A stretch of 64,000 bases of DNA from Eulemur rufifrons. Lineage: Eukaryota; Chordata; Mammalia; Primates; Lemuridae. Under the pieces are notes generated by a model. It was not told where the DNA came from, did not search any database, and worked only from the letters and a program-made list of their open reading frames with translations. A program made the translations under genes and the position numbers. The DNA is taken from positions 80,611,114-80,675,113 of the forward strand of contig NC_090984.1 of assembly GCF_041146395.1 (NCBI RefSeq), given 5' to 3'. Positions 36,606-49,499 of the stretch are shown piece by piece. Numbering within the stretch: position 1 is the stretch's first letter; every line of letters begins with the position of its first letter.

Positions 36606-37297
36606 TGTTAGGGAAATAAAATTAAAAACAAAATTTTCTGCCAACCCAGAAAAATCTCTCCACAAATATAGAAAAGAAAGAAAGGTTTTATTGAGTAAGC
36701 ATTAAACAAGAATGTGGTGCCCATCACAGCCAATCTGCTAAGAAACTGAAAAGACAGACAAATCTCCCCCTTTTATATGGCCAAGCAGATACAAGCCATT
36801 ACATACCTGTTCTCAACATGAACAATAACTGGTCCTCAAGTAAGAGGACTTGACAGCACCATTTGTCACACAAAGTCCCTCTCAAATTCATTTGGTAATT
36901 GGAGTAACCATTTGTGTTGGCTAGTTGGCTTTACCCAAAGAAAAAATAAATTTCTTATATCTTTAGGATAAGTAGTAGTTTTGGAGCCAGACTCCCTCTG
37001 ATGTTAGGCTCCTACCCTCCCAAGAGGTTGAAAAAAGGGGCACTACCTCTTTATAATTACCTTTCAAAAAGATAGTTCCCAGGTCCTTAAGAAAAACATT
37101 CTTGGGTCATAAATCTGATAAGAGCCTAATTTAGCTTTTAAAAATGCTTACATGTATTTTGAAGAGACAGAGAAAGACCTTAAAATTGTAAGTTTTCTAA
37201 AATAAATCCTCTAAGAAAAGAGAGAGGTTGAGTCTCTTCCTTTATTTTCATCAGGGAGAATTAAGCCTCTTATTTTTAAATTGTATTTGCCCTTACA
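36606..37297 (-). mobile_element. Solo LTR, class I endogenous retrovirus
   Basis: Starts tgttaggg and ends cccttaca, an inverted terminal pair. It is flanked by a perfect 4-bp duplication aagg (36602-36605 and 37298-37301), the class I size. On the minus strand, TATA box CCATATAAAA (36780-36771) precedes AATAAA (36692-36687) by about 80 bp, giving a normal U3-R layout. At 692 bp it is longer than, and unlike, the LTRs at 10973-17356, so it is a different family. No internal retroviral genes: a solo LTR left by LTR-LTR recombination. Confidence 0.85.
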
Positions 37298-37304
37298 AAG
37301 GGAG

Positions 37305-39120
37305 ATATCTGGGAAGAATTTAAAAATCTCTCTGGTATCCTTCCCTGACTATCAATTATTTCCTAATGAGGAAAACCTACACAGACATAAACAAAGGAAT
37401 TAGAGAAATTAGAAATTTCCAAGGAATGTATGGATAGTGGACATAGAGCATCTATTTTTTATTCAGTGAGAAGAGAACTATTACCACTGAAAATAAAAAA
37501 TACTAAGTTGACATGATGTTAAGAGACAGTGTTCTATCAAAGGCCATATAAAAGTCAAGCTCCGACTTCATAATCTTCACAGGCTTTCTGAAGATATTTT
37601 GAAGGACACTGATATTGGTGTGTTAGTCAAATTGGGTAAGTAAATTTTGTTGCTTTAAAACTAAAGCCTAACTGTCTTCATCGCCCTTGTCCTCAGTGGG
37701 TATCACAGTGCTGTGATGACACTACCAGTGTGTGGTGGTGTCACTCCCCTAAGAAATGGCTGCATCACAGAGAATAGTTATTCCTGTAGAAATATGCTCA
37801 GAGGGAACTCTGAGATCCTTCATGATGAAAGTGCCTTGTAAATGTGAGATATCGCCACCATTATGAGTGAGATCTAACCCTGGACAACGTCATAAACTTA
37901 ATAGTGAGAGTTAAACCACCATCATCTCCAAGTACTCCAGCCAATCTGTATTCTCATCATAGCTCAAAAATCATGGGCTATCATAAGCAGGATATCTGCC
38001 TACGACCCCAGGCTATGCTTTTCAGATCATTAAAACCACAGGACACTCTAGGCCTAGCTTATCCCTATCAAGTAGTAGATTTAAAGTACTATCCTTTAAA
38101 AATATATATATCAAAATGATTTTACAATCATTACTAAAAATCTGCAAATAATGCTGATACAGTGACATGTTCTAACACAATACTTTGGTTTTTCTTAATG
38201 TCAACTATAATAAAGTGAAATTCACTTCCCTTTAATAAACTTTATTTTTTTACTTCAAAAGAGAAACATTTTAAGGTTAGCAAGACGCTTGTGCCCAAAG
38301 CAATACTATGCCTAAAACAAAGAGATGATATATAAGATAATATTTCTACATTTTTAGGACTTTAAACAGATCAGCAGGCTTCCAGTCACCAGAAAGCAAA
38401 AACTACAACAAACACAGGTTATCTAATAAAGTGTACACTGCCAGAATTACCAAGCTGCCCGGTGACCTATAAAGTTCTGTACCTGGAACATTACTTTATT
38501 GCCTTTCCCAGCTTCCAAGCTCTACTCCTACCCAAGATTACAGGGTTAATAACTTTGTTCATAGGTTCTAGGGGAGCTTCAGTACCAGTAAAGTTGCAGT
38601 GAGAAAGTGCATTCTTTAGTTCCTTCTGCCTGATGAGAAGAGAATGATTTAAGCAAGGGCTAGATGAACATGGATTTCACTGGGAGAAAGTTACTTTGTT
38701 TCCAGGACAAGCTGTGATCTACCATGCACTCCTCTTTCTAACCCTTGCCAGCCACACCCAACCTACATCTCAGATCCTGTTCTATACCACTACACTCACT
38801 GCTTATCTATGCCTGTACTATCCCTCCACATTTCCACTCCAGATCAATTGGCACGAGCCATTTACAAGGGAAGCCAACATATCCACAGTAATCATCAGCT
38901 CCATATCACCCCAAAGAAACACAAAGACAGCTTTCTGCCTCCATGTGCATGGTTTTTTTAAATTAAAAAATGGACAAAAACAAGATTTCCCAGGTAGAGA
39001 AAACCTCCCTGGTCAACAAAGTTCCATTCAAGATCCATATTGGTGTCTATCTATAGAATAGAAAATGACAGTCTGACCATTCAAACTCAAAATTCCATTC
39101 CTCAAAATTCCATTTCCTCC
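37305..39120. other. No gene recognised
   Basis: AT-rich DNA. The 121-codon plus frame 38696-39061 is among the longest in the window, but it has no domain and starts within Pro/Ser/Thr-biased sequence. I treat it as chance. Confidence 0.5.
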
Positions 39121-39121
39121 T

Positions 39122-39388
39122 GAGACAGTATAGCATTCTGATTAAGAAGATGCACTTGGGAATCTGACTGGTATGGGTTTGAAAGCCACTCCCAGACAGC
39201 ATTACCTACATGGCCACGAGCAAGACACTACCTCACCAGCCTCAATCCACTCATTTGGTAGAATGCGGATAATGATCCGTGTCACTCCCACAGGGTGTAA
39301 AGATTCGAGGAAAGCACTTAGCATGAGGCCCTGCATAATATTAAGTGCTCTATAAATGTTAGCTGCTATTAGTAATATTACCATCAAG
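39122..39388 (+). mobile_element. MIR SINE, nearly full length
   Basis: Opens with 'acagtatagcattctgatta' (MIR head), passes 'gaatctgactggtatgggtt' and ends 'agtgctctataaatgttagc' (L2-like tail). The opposing frames 39173-39355 and 39202-39387 are read from this repeat. Confidence 0.9.
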
Positions 39389-39389
39389 T

Positions 39390-39930
39390 GGCTCAGCTAG
39401 TGCCAAATATAATGAATGATCTCTTTTGTGAAATTTAACTTATAAATCTTAAAAGCTAGAAGGCCTCAAGCAATACCTGACTAGGATAGAGCCACACACA
39501 TGAATTCATGACCTTCCGCCCCCAGCTTGAATCTCATTACCTTCAGCTGACAGAAGCAATGAAATACCCCAATTTCTTAACCAAACTTCACTATTCTTTA
39601 TGAAAACCCAGTCTCAGACCTGACTGTCACCTCCCTTATCAAAGGCCCTCTATATACACAATTTTTTAGGGTATAGACATCAGGCAAACCCAGGTAAACA
39701 CAATCCCATTATGCCACATTCTCCCAATGGTGCAATGAGGTCTATATAAGGTCTTCGAAGTTTTTAGTGGACTTCAGATCCACCACTGTAGGTCAACTCC
39801 TTGACTGTAACGACCATCTTGAGACCTTGCTTTAGGGCCACAGGTTGATTGTAAAACTCTTACCAGTAAGCACCCCATGCCCGGGAGGGAGTTTGGTGCA
39901 GTGGAAACCCCCTGCTCAGCATACCAGTCA
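39390..39930. other. No gene recognised; TATA-like motif present
   Basis: Near 39741 'ggtctatataaggtcttc' resembles a TATA box, followed by GC-richer text up to the L1 start. An unrecognised LTR is possible but no ends can be set. Confidence 0.35.
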
Positions 39931-39933
39931 ATC

Positions 39934-40957
39934 TATTAAATTAAAAAGCTTCTGCACAGCAAAGGAAATAATCAACAGAGTAAATATACAACCTACAGAC
40001 TGGGAGGAAATATTCACAAACTATACATCCAATAAATGGCTAATATCCAAACTCTACAAAGAACTCAAACAAATCAGCAAGAAAAAAACAAACAGCCCCA
40101 TTACAAAGTGGGCAAAAGACATGAACAGAAGATTTTCAAAAGAAGATAGACAAATGGCCAACAAATGTATGAATAAATTCTCAGTGTCATTAATCATCAG
40201 GAAAATGGAAATTAAAACCATAATGAGATATCACCTTACCTCAGTTAGAATGGCTTTTACTTAAAAATCCAGAAACAGTAGATACTGGAGTGGATGCAGA
40301 GAGAAAGAAATGCTTATACACTGTTGGTAGGACTGCAAATTAGTACAACCTCTATGGAAAACAGTATGGATATTTCTCAAAGAACTAAAAGTAGACCTAC
40401 CATTCAAATCTGCAATCCCACTACTGGTATATACCCAAAGGAAAAGAAGTCCATTTTATCAAAAAGACACCTGCACTCGAATGTTTATTGCAGCATAATT
40501 CACAATTGCAAAGATGTGAAATCAACTCAAGTGCCCATCAATTCATGAGTGAATTAACAAAATGTAGTATATGTATACCATGGAGTACTACTCAGCCATA
40601 AAGAGAAATGAATTAATGTCTTTTGCAGCAATTTGGATGGAACTAGAGACTGTGATCCTAAGTGCCGTATCTCCAATATTTCCATTATTTTCCAGTAATG
40701 TAAAAACAAACACCACATGCACTCTGTAATAATTTGGAACTAATTGATGTGTACGCATGGGCAGAGAAAGAAGTAAAAATCATTGGAAATCAAGAAGGGG
40801 AAAGCGGAGAGGAGGGGAGAGACAAAAATCTACCTAACAGGTACAATGAACACTATTTGGGTGATAAGCACACTTACAATGCTGATAAAGGATTATAAAA
40901 GCTTTCTGTGTAACAAAAACATTTGTACCCCCTGAATATTTTGAAATAAAAAAATTA
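39934..40957 (+). mobile_element. L1 fragment: end of ORF2 plus 3' UTR
   Basis: Starts inside ORF2 ('aaaaagcttctgcacagcaa') and runs through the standard L1 text to 'atttgtaccccctgaatat' and an A-rich tail. It is about 1.0 kb of an original ~6 kb, truncated at the 5' end by incomplete reverse transcription. The 3' UTR differs from the lemur-type tails at 15482 and 63622, so it belongs to an older L1 subfamily. Confidence 0.93.
39940..40560 (+). pseudogene. L1 ORF2 C-terminal remnant
   Basis: Two frames (ending 40264, then 40294-40548) give the ORF2p C-terminal region: residues such as [25 protein letters not shown] and [19 protein letters not shown]. They are separated by a stop and frameshift. 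The endonuclease and reverse transcriptase domains are absent through truncation. No function remains. Confidence 0.9.
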
Positions 40958-40959
40958 CT

Positions 40960-43900
40960 CAAAGAAGGTAATTCAAATACATTAACCTGGTTACAAAAGC
41001 AGAGTCAAGGAGAACACAAAGCTTTACAACCAGTCTCATACCAAAGAGCTTCAGAATAGAATGTCAGAAACTGAACCAATGTCATCTGAGTGACTGTAAT
41101 CCCCGAAATGCCTATTTAGTGGGAGAAAGGATTATAAGGATCAAAAGTGGGATATCTCCATTGCCTTGGACACAGCCCACAGAGCCCTTAGTGAACTGAG
41201 TACACATTTTCTCACTAGCTTCACCACTCCTATTTTCTCCCCTACACCTTAAGGTCCAGTTTAACCAAATTAGTGAGTTTCCCTCTAATACCTTCAGGAC
41301 TTCCTGAACAAACTTTTCCTATTAAAATTCACCAAATTCATATTTTTCCTTTAAAACTCAGCTGGAGTATCCCCATCCTACATGTTGCCTTTATCACAGC
41401 ACTTTACATACTGTATTGTGATTGCAGGTTTGTATATTAATCTCACCCAGTAGAACTTAAGCCCTTAAGGGCAGGGACATCATAGTTCAATGCAGGTACA
41501 CAGGGGATTCTCAAAAATTTTTTTTAATATTATGGATATTGCTATTCTTAATGGGAACTTCACAGCTCTTTTTATCTCTTGTATTTTTAATTAGTTATTA
41601 CTTGTTTAAGAGAAAATTATTAGCTTAACGTTTTTTCCTATCTTCTTTATAACTAGTTTATAGAAATTTCTTACTGGTCATAATAGTTTCAACTGGTTCT
41701 CTTGGGTTTTTTAGACCAAAAATTCATATCATATGGAAATAATATTTTAATCTCTTATTTTCAAATATTGATATCTCTTACTTCTATTCCATAATTCATT
41801 TAATTGCCCATAAATTCAAAAATATGGTCAAATAATAATGGTGATTTCAGGACACTGTTTTATTTCTAATTTTAGGATAGCGACTCATATTTTTTGGTTA
41901 AATGTGATGTTGGCTATTCATCTTAAATAGTTAATTCAATTGAAAGATAAAATTTCTCAAAATAAAAAGCCAAATACACTCTCTTTAGAACAAACTTAAA
42001 ATAAACATAGGGGCAAGGTGAATCAAGAAAATAGGAACAAAGAAAGCAGAAGGATAACATTAATATCAAAGTGGACACTGAGACAAAAAGTCTTAGCTGG
42101 TTTGTGTATATCTTCAGTGGTTTAAGATACTGAGATCCAAGCTAGGCTTCAAGGTCATAATTTCTTAGTGAAGGATTTTTATGGAAGCATTGTTCTGTTC
42201 CTTCCAAGCAGATAGTTAAAGGCCAAGACTGTGTTTTTTTTCTTCCTTGTATGACAAGGCCAAGATGGGGGGGTCTTGAGTTGTATTACTAGACTCCCCC
42301 TCCTCTTCCCTTAACCCATTATGTCCCATGCCCAGGAAGGAGTGGGCAGATGGATGAAAAAGTCTGGCTATAGCTACAATTGTTACACAGTTATCATATA
42401 CTAATCCTATCCTACTACAACTCTCAACTTCTAAGTCTAAATTTTGATTCATCTCTTTGTTATCTAGGAAGGATATCCAGGTAGTAAATGTATTTATATT
42501 TAGAATACTTAAGCAAGTATACAAGGGCACATAAAATAAGATGAAATTAAAATAGAAATAGAGAAAGGAAAACAATGATAAAAGCATAAATTGGAACTAG
42601 AACTGAGAAATCGAAATGTATTAGATACCATATACTCTTTTTACCTACATTACTTAAAATTCAGCTGATATGCCAGAGAAGAAAACAGCAATGAATTTAA
42701 GAGATAGAATATATTTTCATTAGAGAACATTACAAGCAGAGAAAGTGGGTCTGCTCTACACAGTCTTCAGAGACCCGCACTACTTTGTCTACCTTGTGGT
42801 TCCATCATCCCAAAGGCATAGTCCACATGTACATAGTTCAAGATAGCACCTTACTACACTTGCATTCCCATTGCACGTTATCAATTCCACTCTATCTCAT
42901 TAGCCATAATGCATTCACATTGCCACACCTAGTTGCAAGGAGGATTGGAAAACATAATCTTTACCTAGGTATCCATGTCCTTTGCTAAAAGTTCTATCAT
43001 TGTATAAGAAGGGAAGGGAAGAACAAATATAGTGTACAACTAGCTGCTTTGATCTCATTACAGTAAGCCTCAAATATATTTGACTCTTAACATTCTTACA
43101 ATCAACATAAAAAGAAAATCCATTAATGATACTCTTTAAATGTAGAATTGTAAGGATGATATTAGAAAGCTATTAAAATAATTTTTTTTAAAAAGAGAAG
43201 CCATTGTAGTTGTATAATTCATGGTGAATGTAAGATAGAAAATGGGTAATTTTCTTAGAGGAATTAACAAGGCTTTTGGTAGGAAGACCAAACTAGAATT
43301 TTTCTAAAGTAGTACATGTCCTGAAATTTTGTATATCAGTCATAGTCTCCCTGTTTCCCTTATTCATGAACTCCAACCTGGAAAAACAAGGAATTCAGAG
43401 GCCATGATTTTTTCCCCAAAATACTCTTTAAATACCACTACATGGTATTTGGTGTTCTGAAAAAGAAATTTGATGTCAAACTCATTTTTATTCCTTTGGT
43501 TATGTGCTTGGATAGGCAAAGAAATTTGATTATATTTTTTACTGGAGTAAGTCTAAATACAGGATTTATTTTCTTTAATTATGCATTGATTATAGTGAAA
43601 CTTCATTCCCAAACTCAAATCTTTTAGTTCACAAAAGTTTCTTCTGTTACTTGATTATTTACTCCACATTAATTTTTGTCTTATTCTTCAAGAATACTTA
43701 TTAAATATCCATGGCTTGAATTTCCATACCTGTTTTATTATCTTTTATCATAGTTATCTCTTTAATTTTTTCCTTTGCATTAGGATGATATTTCTCTAGT
43801 TTTTCCTCCATACCCTGGTGTCAATTTTTCACTAAATGCAAAGTTACTTAGTATAAAGTTATTTATGTTTATAGTCATATCCCTTATGATTTCCAACTTT

Positions 43901-44130
43901 TAGCATTATAAAGAACCAGCTTTATGTCATGTAATATTATCTGGCCTAAATTTCACTTTGTCCATTATAAAAATCACAATCCATGCTTTTGTCTTGATTT
44001 CTGTAATCATTTTGGTTTTTTTCTTCAACCTCTTTCCTAGGATAGGGAGAGAAGTTCTCAGATCTTTTTCTTATTGGAAATGCTACCAAAGGTGTTTACT
44101 AACTGTTAATCTTTCATTCCAATATGTTTA
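40960..44130. other. Mostly AT-rich DNA with one L2 remnant
   Basis: Holds an L2-like segment (about 41290-41510, listed separately) and otherwise nothing recognised. The 123-codon minus frame 42216-42587 is Leu/Phe-rich through base composition and has no domain. Confidence 0.5.
41290..41510 (+). mobile_element. LINE-2 3' region remnant
   Basis: 'cctttaaaactcagctggag', 'tatcacagcactttacata' and 'aacttaagcccttaagggca' follow the order of the L2 3' region. The final tandem tail is missing. Confidence 0.65.
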
Positions 44131-44139
44131 GAGATAATC

Positions 44140-44560
44140 AACCAACCCACCAACCAAGCAGTATTTTTTGAGCATCTGCTATCTCTCAGGGACTGTACAT
44201 TTATCACTTCGAGTGAAACAATAAAGACATGGTCTCTTCTTCTATGGAGTTTACAATCTAGTAGCAAGCAAGATGTATCAGAATCTCATGCCAAAGAGGA
44301 AGCATAGGGTGTTTGTTATTGGAAGTCACATGGCAAGGGACTTGATCTAGGCTAGATGTTGGGAAGATACCTGCCTTAGGAAGTGGCACTTAGGTTAAGA
44401 CTTGAAAACTAAATAGGAGTTAAGAGTTAGGCTGCAATAAAAATAATAATAATAATTAAAAAAAAAGAGTTAGGGAGTCATTTGGGTCCAGGGATGGAAG
44501 GTGAAAGGGGAGGAGAAAGAGGTAACTGGATTAGGGAGATTCACATACAGAAGCTGGCCC
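44140..44560 (-). mobile_element. Ancient L2-like repeat carrying a tiny L1 insertion
   Basis: 'ttttttgagcatctgctat' and 'atggagtttacaatctagta' match the antisense L2 3' end, followed by 'ttaggaagtggcacttaggt', found alongside it in ancient mammalian repeats. It resembles 880-1460. A 33-bp L1 tail (44432-44464) interrupts it. Confidence 0.55.
44432..44464 (+). mobile_element. Ultra-truncated L1 tail (33 bp)
   Basis: The insert begins ctgcaataaaaataata and ends in a run of A. It is flanked by a perfect 10-bp duplication aagagttagg (44422-44431 and 44465-44474). The start matches the last bases before the tail of the lemur-type L1s (compare 'atatgctgaaataata' near 15567). The best explanation is reverse transcription that stopped almost at once. 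Confidence 0.8.
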
Positions 44561-44564
44561 TGAG

Positions 44565-45320
44565 AGGAGAAAGCATGGCACCCTGAAGGCAATTCTTCCA
44601 GATGGCTAGAGCTTGGAGTGTGAATGGTCAAGAACAAATTGTATCTGGGAATAAGCTATGCCTACCTTTGTAAATGTGTGGTGGAGGTCGAGAGCAGCAA
44701 TATGATATGACAGTGAACAGGTGGCTCTTAGGCCATCCATCCCTGAGATCTTGTAATATGTTCTTACCCTAGTTAAGTCAGCCAGTGCCAACTGACGAAG
44801 GCTAAGTCATAATCCCAAAATTTTCTAACAGGGATAGTCAATCCCTGAGACAAAGATGTCACAACAATTACCTGAGAAAATCTGTGGCCACATTATGCAA
44901 CACAAATGAATTTTGATCTGTAGGTGCTCAGGAAATACTAGTTGGTTGGGAAGTTGGTTTATTGTCTCCAAATACATAGACATGAAAAAGCTAGCAATTA
45001 AAATACACCATGGGTTAAATTTCAATTTAATTGCCAGACCCATCTAAGACCTTTAACATTAACATGAAAAATAAAGTTGGTTACAACTGTAATATATGCA
45101 TATTTTACAAAAGATTAAGAGAAGCTGTAGTCCTTTCAACAGTCACAATACTTTATCTTCAATGGCTCACAAGGATCATTAAGGATTAAAAAGAAAGATG
45201 GTGGTCAAATGTCAGTGCTTTCTTTCCAAATATGAACAGAGGGCGCAACAGTGTGATTCATTACAAGTGAAATCAAAGACGTTGAGGACTGAATGCACCA
45301 TGTGAATATCAGACTAATCC
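44565..45320. other. No gene recognised
   Basis: Short minus-strand frames (44606-44791, 44825-45043) have no domain. Confidence 0.5.
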
Positions 45321-45324
45321 TCTT

Positions 45325-45470
45325 TGTGCCACTGAGGAATGCTGACTGGCCTCACTTAACCTCACTGTGTCTCCATTTCGCAATCTGTAAAACAGGGTTA
45401 ATAGTTTTAACCCACTTCTCAGAGATAGTAGGTGGATTAACTGTAATAACAATAAACTGATTAAAAACAC
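45325..45470 (+). mobile_element. MIR SINE remnant
   Basis: 'ctgactggcctcacttaacc', 'gtgtctccatttcgcaatct' and 'gtaaaacagggttaatagt' follow the MIR core in sense. Confidence 0.72.
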
Positions 45471-45474
45471 AAAT

Positions 45475-46490
45475 CATGAGAATGTTTTAACAAGTGCTAT
45501 AATTACTCATAGTAAGAAATGTGAATTTCTTCTCTAGAATTGTTCCAAATGCTTCTGCTAATAATTTATTAGAAGAAAAATACATTGTGACCTTCCCTTT
45601 CAGTGACTAAAGATATTCTCTGGAGTGAGTCTTTTTTTTTTTTTTAATAAAAACTTAACTTTTTTTAGGTATAAAAAATGACTTTGATCCTATCTCAGCC
45701 CAGTGATTCAATGGATGGCAACTCCGCCAGGAAGATTTAAGAGCTCTGTCCTCAACTTACAAGGCTCCACTGAAAAATACTCATTTAGCAGTTTGAGAGT
45801 TACCTTGACCTAGAATTTATGCCAGAAACAACAAGGGCATAAAGATAAAACCATGTTAGCTCACTAATCAAAATAAACTTATCCTAGACAAATTTACTGA
45901 ATAAACATAAAGCAAACCAATTCAATTGTCTGCCCAAACTTAACAATTATAAGAGTATAAATACCACATACCTAAATATTCTTAAGATAATTAAGTATAT
46001 TATTTCTTCAGAGATTGGAATAACAGGAAAACACTAAAGGTCATTGTCAGGTACTCATCTTGACACTTACTAGTCAACCTGCATTTGCACTTTACAGAAA
46101 TATTCACATTTCTATAGCATCCAGAATGCTGAAATTCTGGAGCCGAGAGTCAGTTAAGCAAACATTAAGTGAATCCAAAGCTGTACAATAGATAGCAGTG
46201 TTAAATCCTGGCAGACTACAATTTATTAACACCCACAAATAGATTACTTCTGTTGAAGTCAAACAGCCTGGAAAAAAATGGATTTTCTATAATCCAGCTA
46301 CCCAGTTTCCTTTCAATTGTTGAAAAAGTACAACTTCCACTTTATGACATGACCACATTTTTTCAACTAGAGGGCAAGAAATAAATCACACTGTATATTA
46401 TGAGGGTAGAATCCCAAGATGAGGGGATCATAAATCCCACCTCCAAAAAGGTTGTAAACCCTCCCATTCCATAATAGAAGTATGCAGAAC
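45475..46490. other. AT-rich DNA, no gene recognised
   Basis: A T-run near 45630-45645 and nothing else recognised. Confidence 0.55.
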
Positions 46491-46507
46491 AAGACTTCTG
46501 CCTATAT

Positions 46508-46850
46508 TTTTTTTTTTTTTTTTTTTTTGAGACAGAGTCTCACTTTGTTGCCCAGGCTAGAGTGAGTGCCGTGGCATCAGCCTAGCTCACAGCAACCTCA
46601 AATTCCTGGGCTCAAGCGATCCTCCTGCCTCAGCCTCCTGAGTATCTGGGACTACAGGCATGCGCCACTATGCCCGGCTAATTTTTCTATATATATATTT
46701 TTAGTGGTCCATATAATTTTTTTTCTATTTTTAGTAGAGATGGGGTCTCGCTCTTGCTCAGGCTGGTCTCGAACTCCTGACCTTGAGCGATCCACCCGCC
46801 TCGGCCTCCCAGAGTGCTAGGATTACAGGCGTGAGCCACCGCGCCCGGCC
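46508..46850 (-). mobile_element. Alu SINE, strepsirrhine type
   Basis: Complete minus-strand Alu with a poly-T of about 22 and left-arm end 'accgcgcccggcc'. The 15-bp target duplication gacttctgcctatat is perfect (46493-46507 and 46851-46865). An intact CpG-containing left end and perfect duplication mark it as young. The 84-codon frame 46566-46820 is Alu translation. Confidence 0.97.
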
Positions 46851-46865
46851 GACTTCTGCCTATAT

Positions 46866-49495
46866 ATGTGGCCGCATGACATACACAAAGTAGGTCAGAG
46901 AGTTCCCAACATAGCAGTTAGCTAAACAGTGTTTCCAAGGTCACAAAATAACACTACTTCCTATTTCCCTCCTTTCCAATCCAGTGAGAGAGACAACTAC
47001 CTAATTATACTAATGTATACTTCCTTCTGGAGATATTCCAACCTATTTTGGTGAAGGATTTTTTCAATGAGAACTTGAAATTTGGAGAGGGAAATAGAAA
47101 ATGAACTGAATGAAGCACAAAGCAAAAGTACTGGATTGTTTTCAAGGTGTAACATTTATTATTTTTTAAGTTTTTACCTTTAAAAATATGTCAAAATAAA
47201 GCTTTTAAGTTATAAATAGGTAGGTAATGTTGCCCAAAAATGCTAGATTCCTCTACTTAGGTATAATTATTGTTCTAGAATAACTAGAGTCAAATCAGGT
47301 GAAATTTTGAATAAGAGTAACATCAATCATGAAATAAAATTGTATTCTTGCTGTTCAGGCTAGATATCCAAGAATAATGAAAATTTGAAGAGAAATGGAA
47401 AGGTTTAGATTAGTTTGAACTACTCATAAAATTTAAGGAAGTAAAGATAAGTCTTTTTAATAAAAATAGAACAACCTTTCCACTGGTACTCAAACAATAC
47501 CAGATGGTCTAACATTGGTACAAACCTACCCTCCACATACATCTTGGAGAGGAATTTTTACATTCACTGGGCCAATTTAAATAATATAAATGGATATAGG
47601 CAGTGAAAGCAGAACGTAGATCAGAAAAACATCCAGGTTCAATATCAAGGATGGAATTAGCATAATATTAGACTGTCTCTGTGCTTCAGACTTTCTATTC
47701 TGTCCTCAGAATGCTTAGCCAGTGTTTGTTCTGAGGTTCATGCTACAAGATCCATCAAGAAAAAAAAAATCCAAAACGAAAAACCTTACAATTTTACTAG
47801 GGGAATGTTTGACTGTAGTTTTCCACTATGTAAGTGTGAAAGTGTGTTAGCAAATATGATAGAAATGCTAATTAGAACAGTAAGGCAATTTTTTCAATGC
47901 AAAATGAACATAAAAATAGGCATTACAGGCATTGTAACATTGAAAGTTCTTAAATCAGACTTTGAAAAAAATTTGAAAAAATTTGAAAAAAAAAACCATG
48001 ATGCATTATTTCCTTTATTTATAACTATGCTAAATGCATTATTAATTTGGTATTCAGGCTAGATATCCAAGAATAATAAGTTGGATATTCATTCCATTGC
48101 TCACCAATGAATAACCAAAAACCACTGGGAATACCAAAGAAGAAACCCCATGGTAAATGATTTCTATCTTCTAATTTTGATTTCTATAATAATATGCAAT
48201 AGCAAGAGGTGTTATCCATGAAAATCAAAATCTGAGTCTCCCTCTGCCCTGTCCAATGTAAAATATATTTCCATGTTCAGTTCTCAGCGTGGTAGAAATG
48301 AACAAGATAAGCCTCTCCTGCCCTACCCCCACATAGAAACTTGGTGAAGTTTAAAAACTAGAATTTCAAAAGAAAACAGAAATGCTTTGTGCCAGAGGAA
48401 GGATTAGTATAAATTTTTAAATTCTGGTTCTTAAAAGTTTATTACAGATACTGCTGTTTTCACTATTTCAGCTAAAGGAATTCATAAAAGAAAGACCCTA
48501 ATTTTGAGTATTCTTATCGGTTAGCTGTGAGTTCAATGTGATTGTTGTAGGGGTTATAATTTGATTCCACAATTTACTCTAAAGTTTAAGTAAGCCATTC
48601 TTTGTGGACATAGTAAATATAATCATGTATTTCAGTCAACGAAAACCAAAAAGAAAACACACTCTCTTGCCTCCCTCCTTTTGACAAGTTCACACCCTTC
48701 TATCAACTATCAAGGAAACTTATTTCTTTAAAAAAAAAATCAATGTACTTCTTTTAAAGTACTAATATTATATAAGTTAATATTATGTTTTCCTCCTGTA
48801 ACATATTTATGGAATAAGTTCCAATTCATTACAAATTTTTATAACCTCATCATTACATTGCCAGTTGCTACAAATATATGCCAATTATTTCCTCCATGAA
48901 AATAAATGTGCTAGAGGTAGCTCATTATTATAGTCCTGCTCACACACACAAAAAAATGGCCAGTTCCTTTCTCTCATCCACCTAATCAGAACCACTTACA
49001 ATGTTGACAGGGGAGGCCAGTCCTTCACACTTCTAGACTTATAAATATGCTCATAAACCAGAGATCCCTTAATAACTACCATTTCTTGAGCAGTCTGATG
49101 GCTATTTACCACGTTGGGTCAATTCACTGTCCTGCTCTGCCCTTCTGGGGCCTAGGAAGTTGACCTCTATGGGCTGCATGATCCAGGTTCTAAGCCTTTG
49201 GTTTCTGGTTCATTCTGGCCCATGGGAGGCATCCACAGAAGATCAGAAGGCAGGAAGAGACACATAGGGGATTTCTTCTCTGTTCTCTCCCTGCTTCTGT
49301 GCAAGACTCTGGCAGTGGATGCTTTCCTCCAGGGCCACAGCTTTGTCCTACAGTCCAAACTCTCAGCAGGTTCTGATAATGACATCCTACTGTTGCTAGT
49401 CTCTGACTATTTCACTATCTCCCCTTTGCTCCCTTAACCTTGCCCACACCTTTGCACTTGGTCTCTTTGTTAATATTTATTCATTTAGACCACTT
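46866..49495. other. AT-rich DNA, no gene recognised
   Basis: Contains a 25-bp exact direct repeat (47354-47378, 48053-48077) and a triple ttgaaaaaa run near 47962-47995. Opposing 72- and 79-codon frames (49167-49385 minus, 49198-49437 plus) lie in GC-richer DNA without known domains. Confidence 0.5.
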
Positions 49496-49499
49496 CTCA

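Noticed and set aside
10973..37297. Provirus LTR and the solo LTR at 36606 considered as one family
   Set aside because: Their lengths, ends and internal sequences differ; only the generic TATA/AATAAA layout is shared.
38696..39061. 121-codon plus-strand frame as a possible small protein
   Set aside because: No domain, no conserved-looking start, low-complexity composition and no neighbouring exon or promoter.
39661..39930. TATA-like motif and GC-richer text considered as a promoter or LTR
   Set aside because: No matching ends, target duplication or polyA signal could be placed, so it was kept only as a note.
42216..42587. 123-codon minus-strand frame
   Set aside because: Leu/Phe/Ile-rich because of AT composition; no recognisable motif.
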